From [Flexibacter] sp. ATCC 35103 (GTDB lineage: Bacteria; Bacteroidota; Bacteroidia; Flavobacteriales; Flavobacteriaceae): a DNA stretch of 53,997 nt. A program made the translations under genes and the position numbers. Location of the stretch: NCBI RefSeq assembly GCF_001975985.1, contig NZ_MTQF01000003.1, forward strand, positions 433,426 to 487,422, read 5' to 3'. The first letter of the stretch is position 1. Every line of letters begins with the position of its first letter. The notes below the pieces were generated by a model. That model saw nothing but the letters and a program-made list of their open reading frames with translations. It was not told the origin of the DNA and made no database searches. This document shows positions 49,863 to 53,997 of this stretch, piece by piece.

Positions 49863-51665
49863 TTAATCTTCTTTCTCAGATAATTTACGCTCTAATTCTA
49901 TTTGAAATTCTTCGATAACAGGTTTCATAGTACTTTCAGGAATATCTGCGATTCTAATGTACATTAAGCCGTCTACAGCATTATTGAACAAAGGATCTAC
50001 GTTGAAAGCGACAACACGTGCGTTTTGCTTGATATACTTTTTAATTAAAACCGGCAAACGTAAATTTCCTGGTTCTAATTCGTCAATGATTTTGTCGAAT
50101 TTGTTTAAGTCAGATTCTGCTTCATCAAAGATAAAATCTTTATCAGCATCTTTTAGTTTTACTTTATACGCTTTCTTAGGGTGAATGTATTGAGCAATAT
50201 ACGGATCATAATAATTAGACTTCATGAACTCAATCATCAATGATTTCGAGAAATCAGAGAACTGATTGCTGATACTTACTCCGCCCAATAAATATTTATG
50301 TTCAGGATAACGTAATGTGGTATGAATAATACCTTTCCATAATAAGAACAAAGGCATTGGTTTTTGCTGATATTCTTTAATGATAAACGCACGGCCCATT
50401 TCGATTGATTTATGCATCATATCATGCAATTCAGGTTCGAATCTAAATAAGTCGTTCAAATAAAAACCTTCTATTCCGTATTTTGGGTAAATTTCAGAAC
50501 CCAATCCCATACGATATGCACCGGCGATTTTTTTTGTGTCATCATCCCATAAAAACATATGGTGATAATATTGATCAAATTTATCCAGGTCAATAGATTC
50601 ATTGGTTCCTTCTCCAACTTCGCGGAAAGTGATTTCTCGTAAACGGCCAATTTCGTGCAGGATATTAGGGATAGATTTTGCTCTTGCAAAAAACACTTCG
50701 TAGTTTTTACTTTGCAACAATCGGCAATCACTATTTCTTAACGCATTAACTTCGTCAAGCATTTTTGATTCATTTGCAGGCGTAACGATTTTTTTAGGTG
50801 CTTTAGGTATTTTTAAGCTTGCCGTATCCAGTAATTTGCTGTCCTTTTCAAAAGGATTAGCCAGCATATAGGTTTTCTTTCTTAAAAATTCTGAGTAATC
50901 TTCAAACGATTCAAACTCATTTTGCTCATTTACAGAAATTGGTTTTCCAATACGAACCTTAATTACACGATCTTTTTGCGTTAACAATTCTGATGGTAAT
51001 TTTGCAGTTCTTAAAGTATCATCGATTTTAGAAAGCCAATAGAATAATCTGCTGTTTTTAGCATGAAAATAAATAGGAACAACCGGAACTTTGGCTTTTC
51101 TGATTAGTTTTAATGCACCTTCTTCCCAAGGTTTGTCTACAACTAATTTGCCATCTTTATAAGTCGATACTTCTCCTGCCGGAAAAATACCTAACGGTTT
51201 TCCGTCACTTAAATGGCGTAAAGTTTCTTTGATTCCAACCACGCTTGATTTAGCATCCTTATGATTCTCAAAAGGATTAACCGGCATGATGTATTTTTTT
51301 AGCGGAACAATTCGGTGTAATAAGAAGTTAGCAATAATCTTGAAATTAGGTTCTCTTTCGAGCATTAATTTCAATAGCAAAATACCATCAATTCCTCCAA
51401 GCGGATGATTCGAAATGGTAATGTAAGCGCCATCTTTAGGCAAACGTTTTAAATCTTCCTCAGGAATTTCGAACTTAATCTGTAATTCATCTAATACTCC
51501 GTTTAAAAACGCAACGTCTTCTAAATGTTTATTATGATCGTAAATTTTATTAAGGGTAGAGATCTTAAGAACCTTCATAAGAATCCAGCCTGAAAAAGTA
51601 CCTAAAACTCCGTACTTGTCAACATTTATTGCCTTTGCAACTTCTTTCGCGGTAACTAAACCCAT
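49863..51665 (-). CDS. bifunctional aminolipid acyltransferase, OlsF-like
   Basis: A 600-aa, membrane-associated enzyme with two acyltransferase halves. The N-terminal PlsC/OlsA-like half has the H-P-L-G-G-I-D catalytic box (His87, Asp93, an HX5D spacing) and F-P-A-G-E-V-S near residue 162. The C-terminal half (about 315-540) is the GNAT-like OlsB/hemolysin-type N-acyltransferase domain (R-E-I-T-F-R-E-V-G-E-G-T, then A-G-A-Y-R-M-G). OlsF proteins of this layout make ornithine lipids in one polypeptide; glycine lipids are an alternative substrate in this phylum. Whether the amino acid is ornithine or glycine is not visible in the sequence. Confidence 0.88.
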   Translation of the reverse strand: MGLVTAKEVAKAINVDKYGVLGTFSGWILMKVLKISTLNKIYDHNKHLEDVAFLNGVLDELQIKFEIPEEDLKRLPKDGAYITISNHPLGGIDGILLLKLMLEREPNFKIIANFLLHRIVPLKKYIMPVNPFENHKDAKSSVVGIKETLRHLSDGKPLGIFPAGEVSTYKDGKLVVDKPWEEGALKLIRKAKVPVVPIYFHAKNSRLFYWLSKIDDTLRTAKLPSELLTQKDRVIKVRIGKPISVNEQNEFESFEDYSEFLRKKTYMLANPFEKDSKLLDTASLKIPKAPKKIVTPANESKMLDEVNALRNSDCRLLQSKNYEVFFARAKSIPNILHEIGRLREITFREVGEGTNESIDLDKFDQYYHHMFLWDDDTKKIAGAYRMGLGSEIYPKYGIEGFYLNDLFRFEPELHDMMHKSIEMGRAFIIKEYQQKPMPLFLLWKGIIHTTLRYPEHKYLLGGVSISNQFSDFSKSLMIEFMKSNYYDPYIAQYIHPKKAYKVKLKDADKDFIFDEAESDLNKFDKIIDELEPGNLRLPVLIKKYIKQNARVVAFNVDPLFNNAVDGLMYIRIADIPESTMKPVIEEFQIELERKLSEKED

Positions 51666-51782
51666 GTACTATTTTTAATTTATTAGAGCAGCGAACAAAG
51701 ATAACAAAAAAGTCTACTTTTCGTTGATTCAAACACAAACTTTCCACATTTTTATTACATTTGGAATCCTAAAAAAACACTG

Positions 51783-52544
51783 ATGAAAATTATTTCTTAT
51801 AATGTAAACGGAATACGTGCCGCAATCGCTAAAGGCTTTATCGAATGGCTGCAACAAGCTAATCCTGATGTTATTTGTCTTCAGGAAATAAAAGCTACAG
51901 AAGAACAAATTCCGGTAAATGATATTACGGCCGCAGGTTATCCTTATCAATATTATTATCCAGCCACCAAAAAAGGATATAGTGGCGTGGCTATCTTATC
52001 AAAAATAAAACCTAATAATGTGTTTTACGGAACCGGAATTCAGCACATGGATTTTGAAGGTCGTAACCTTCGTGCTGATTTCGACGATTGTTCTGTAATG
52101 AGTTTATATCTTCCGTCAGGAACCAATATCGAAAGATTAGATCATAAATTTATGTTTATGGATGACTTTCAAACCTATGTAAACGAGTTAAAACTAACCA
52201 TTCCAAACCTTATTATTTGTGGCGATTACAACATTTGTCACGAAGCGATCGATATTCATGATCCGGTTCGTAACAAAACTGTTTCAGGATTTTTACCCGC
52301 TGAACGTGCATGGCTTGATGGCTTTATGAAATCAGGTTTTATTGACAGTTTTCGTCATTTCAACAAAGATCCGCATCATTATTCCTGGTGGAGCTACCGC
52401 GCCGGAGCCAGAGGAAACAACAAAGGATGGCGTATCGATTATAATCTGGTAAGTGACTCTTTGCAGCATAAACTCAAACGTGCCGTTATCCTTCCGGATG
52501 CTGTGCACTCAGATCATTGTCCGGTTTTAGTCGAAATCGAGTAA
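51783..52544 (+). CDS. xth: exodeoxyribonuclease III
   Basis: A 253-aa Mg-dependent AP endonuclease and 3' exonuclease of base-excision repair. Active-site motifs are complete: C-L-Q-E-I-K-A-T-E (metal Glu), S-L-Y-L-P-S-G, C-G-D-Y-N-I-C-H (Asp/Asn pair), the Y-S-W-W-S-Y-R segment, the W-R-I-D-Y box and the terminal S-D-H-C-P-V (catalytic Asp-His). Length matches ExoA-type proteins. It has its own 117-bp divergent region from the OlsF-like gene. Confidence 0.96.
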   Translation: MKIISYNVNGIRAAIAKGFIEWLQQANPDVICLQEIKATEEQIPVNDITAAGYPYQYYYPATKKGYSGVAILSKIKPNNVFYGTGIQHMDFEGRNLRADFDDCSVMSLYLPSGTNIERLDHKFMFMDDFQTYVNELKLTIPNLIICGDYNICHEAIDIHDPVRNKTVSGFLPAERAWLDGFMKSGFIDSFRHFNKDPHHYSWWSYRAGARGNNKGWRIDYNLVSDSLQHKLKRAVILPDAVHSDHCPVLVEIE

Positions 52545-52611
52545 AGTTTGGTATTGTTCTTGTTGAGAGAATAGCTGTTTAAATAAAGAACTTCCTTTAG
52601 TTGGATTTTTA

Positions 52612-52689
52612 GGAGCTATTTCCAGCTATCCGCTATATCTTTCCTTGCCTAAAGAAGGCAAGAAAAGGATGTCGCTGCTATCTGGGCTA
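52612..52689 (+). repeat. Structured element, copy B
   Basis: It begins GGAGCTATTTCCAGCTATCCG and ends GCTGCTATCTGGGCTA, with a central 7-bp hairpin (52644-52650 with 52656-52662). Relative to copy A at 22479 the closing stem CCAG/CTGG carries a compensatory C-G to A-T change. It lies in the 210-bp gap between xth and the OmpA lipoprotein gene; nothing else is seen there. Confidence 0.8.
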
Positions 52690-52754
52690 GAAATTCTGTT
52701 CAATAAAAAAGTTCTAGAGTTATTAATGCGCCCCAAATAAATAAAAAAAGTAAA

Positions 52755-53699
52755 ATGATTAAAAAGGCCTCCATCGGATTACTAGTTTTAGCCTTGTCTA
52801 TGACTTCATGCGTATCCAAGAAAATTTACAACGATCTGGAAACGAAATATTCAGATCTTAAAAAAGAAAACCGTTCTATCGCAGATCAAAATGCCGATTT
52901 GCAAAAATTAAAAAATCAGCTTGAATTAGATCGCGATGCATTAACAAAAGATTTAAATGCAACAAAATCTGACCTTGAAAAACAAAAAGCAGATCTTGTC
53001 GCTCAGCAAAAAAAATATAAAGTTTTGCAGGATTCTTATAATGCATTAGAGAAAAACAGCAACGATGCATTAGAAAGCAATATGGCAAAAAATCGCGAAT
53101 TGCTGGCTCAACTAGAAGCAAAATCTAAAAAACTGGCAGATGAACAAGCACGCCTTGATAAAACGGCAAGTCGCCTAAACGAACTTGAAGCCATGATTGC
53201 TGCTAAAGAAGAAGCAATGCGCAAACTAAAAGAAACATTGTCTAAAGCCTTAAACGGTTTTGAAGGCAAAGGTTTAACAGTAGAGCAAAAAAACGGGAAA
53301 GTATATGTTTCTATGGAAAACAAATTGCTTTTTAACTCAGGAAGCTGGGCCGTTGGGGTAGAAGGTAGAAAAGCCGTTGTAGAATTAGGGAAAGTATTGG
53401 GAGACAATCCGGATCTTTCAGTTCTTATCGAAGGTCATACAGACGATGATCCGTATGCAGGTTCAGGACCAATTGCAAACAATTGGGATTTATCTACTAA
53501 AAGAGCTACAGCAATTGTAAATATTTTAAGCGAAAATGCTAAAATCAATAAACAAAAACTAACAGCAGCTGGTCGCAGCGAATTTTCTCCGCTTGCCAGT
53601 AATGCAACTCCGGAAGGAAAAGCAAAAAACCGAAGAATCGAAATCATCTTAACACCAAGATTAGATGAAATCGCTGAAATGCTTAATAGTATAAACTAA
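52755..53699 (+). CDS. OmpA-family lipoprotein with long coiled coil
   Basis: A 314-aa outer-membrane lipoprotein. The lipobox M-T-S-C places the lipid at Cys19. Residues about 22-165 form a heptad-rich coiled coil (D-L-E-T-K-Y-S-D-L-K-K-E-N through A-K-E-E-A-M-R-K-L-K-E-T-L). The C-terminal 140 residues are an OmpA peptidoglycan-binding domain (L-I-E-G-H-T-D-D-D, W-D-L-S-T-K-R-A-T-A). It probably spans the periplasm between outer membrane and wall, as gliding- and T9SS-associated OmpA proteins do. It is followed by its own terminator. Confidence 0.93.
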   Translation: MIKKASIGLLVLALSMTSCVSKKIYNDLETKYSDLKKENRSIADQNADLQKLKNQLELDRDALTKDLNATKSDLEKQKADLVAQQKKYKVLQDSYNALEKNSNDALESNMAKNRELLAQLEAKSKKLADEQARLDKTASRLNELEAMIAAKEEAMRKLKETLSKALNGFEGKGLTVEQKNGKVYVSMENKLLFNSGSWAVGVEGRKAVVELGKVLGDNPDLSVLIEGHTDDDPYAGSGPIANNWDLSTKRATAIVNILSENAKINKQKLTAAGRSEFSPLASNATPEGKAKNRRIEIILTPRLDEIAEMLNSIN

Positions 53700-53757
53700 G
53701 TTGCTAAGGCACTGAGTTGCTATCCCGAAGTTTCGGGACTAAGTTTTTTTAAAGATC

Positions 53758-53793
53758 AAAAAGGTTCAAAGTTTTACTTTGGACCTTTTTTTT
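53758..53793 (+). terminator. Hairpin terminator after OmpA lipoprotein gene
   Basis: Stem AAAAAGGTTCAAAG / CTTTGGACCTTTTT with one G-T pair and a 5-nt loop, followed by a T-run. Confidence 0.85.
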
Positions 53794-53817
53794 ATAAAAC
53801 CAAATTGAATTCACTTT

Positions 53818-53974
53818 AAGTCCCATCGGGACGACATATTTATAGAAAATACCATTTTTTTAGAGAAGCCCCAGCGGGGTGACATGTATGTTAGATAAAT
53901 ATGCCGCTCCGCTGGAGCTTTGGTTCCGGACTTTTAATGATTGCTATAAATATATCGCTCCTCTGGAGCTATAT
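53818..53974. repeat. REP-like palindromic repeats, cluster 3
   Basis: Direct units at 53818-53846 (stem GTCCC/GGGAC) and 53866-53887 (GCCCC/GGGGT), inverted units at 53903-53920 and 53945-53970 (GCTCC/GGAGC). The trailing word CGACATATTTATAGAA is kept while stem sequences vary together. No gene is in 53700-53997. Confidence 0.85.
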
Positions 53975-53997
53975 TAGAAATTAGTTGCGATTTTAAA

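Noticed and set aside
1..53997. tRNA, rRNA or tmRNA genes
   Set aside because: Scanning by eye for T-loop words, acceptor-stem pairs and CCA ends found nothing convincing; a tRNAscan-SE run would settle this.

Overview
The window reads as chromosome of a Flavobacterium-like member of the Bacteroidota. The evidence is the low G+C, AT-rich intergenic DNA, TAnnTTTG-type promoter elements, almost no Shine-Dalgarno sequences, OmpA-family and Lys-rich proteins typical of the group, a T9SS type A C-terminal sorting signal, and a bifunctional OlsF-like aminolipid acyltransferase. I found no rRNA, tRNA, CRISPR array, transposase or prophage genes. Most of the window is ordinary core genome. What stands out is unusually rich intergenic repeat and hairpin content, plus one AT-rich accessory pocket.

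Layout. 1-3.7 kb: Ogt-type DNA repair protein, an NAD(P)-binding protein, a GNAT enzyme overlapping a MetR-like LysR regulator, and a divergent rhodanese. 3.7-8.4 kb: a leftward four-gene operon (GNAT-nitrilase fusion, zinc-finger protein, M28 membrane peptidase, AHSA1-like protein). 8.5-10.6 kb: short SSB, DUF2461 protein, a tiny Lys/Cys protein, ferritin. 10.6-20.1 kb: three diverged paralogues of a secreted beta-rich protein, interleaved with an OmpA protein, a HAD/CAT-like pair, an EamA transporter and a small gene behind a highly structured leader. 20.2-26.7 kb: metG, a 350-bp composite repeat island, CDGSH protein, secreted DinB-fold protein, PhzF, YdeI-like protein and a lipoprotein with a polyproline tail.

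26.8-31.1 kb is the accessory pocket: a 56-aa basic protein with a near-ideal promoter, an unknown protein, an XRE regulator, another unknown protein, and a Mrr-type nuclease fused to a STAND-type NTPase. The last is built like Avs/STAND anti-phage sensors and is the best candidate for an undescribed defence gene here. 31-35.8 kb: DMP19-like protein, patatin-like lipase coupled to a T9SS-sorted TPR protein lacking an ATG start, and a left-handed beta-helix protein bracketed by duplicated REP-like clusters. 36-44 kb: serS, lgt, a TPR protein, DUF4286, rsmA, mgtE and proC, all rightward. 44-47.6 kb: a leftward racemase-nhaA-lipoprotein operon and a divergent 2-hydroxyacid dehydrogenase. 47.8-49.8 kb: four small membrane proteins (RDD, TM2, DUF4234-like, DUF2752). 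49.9-53.7 kb: OlsF-like acyltransferase, exonuclease III and an OmpA-family lipoprotein.

Non-coding highlights. (1) A structured element at 22479-22555 and 52612-52689, with a diverged relative at 30925-31008, whose closing stem covaries. (2) Eleven palindromic REP-like units in three clusters whose stems covary. (3) A switch-like structured leader at 18387-18535. (4) A 155-bp nested inverted-repeat element at 17856-18010. (5) Helically phased TTACAA repeats before ssb. Function assignments rest on motif recognition by eye; no database search was run.
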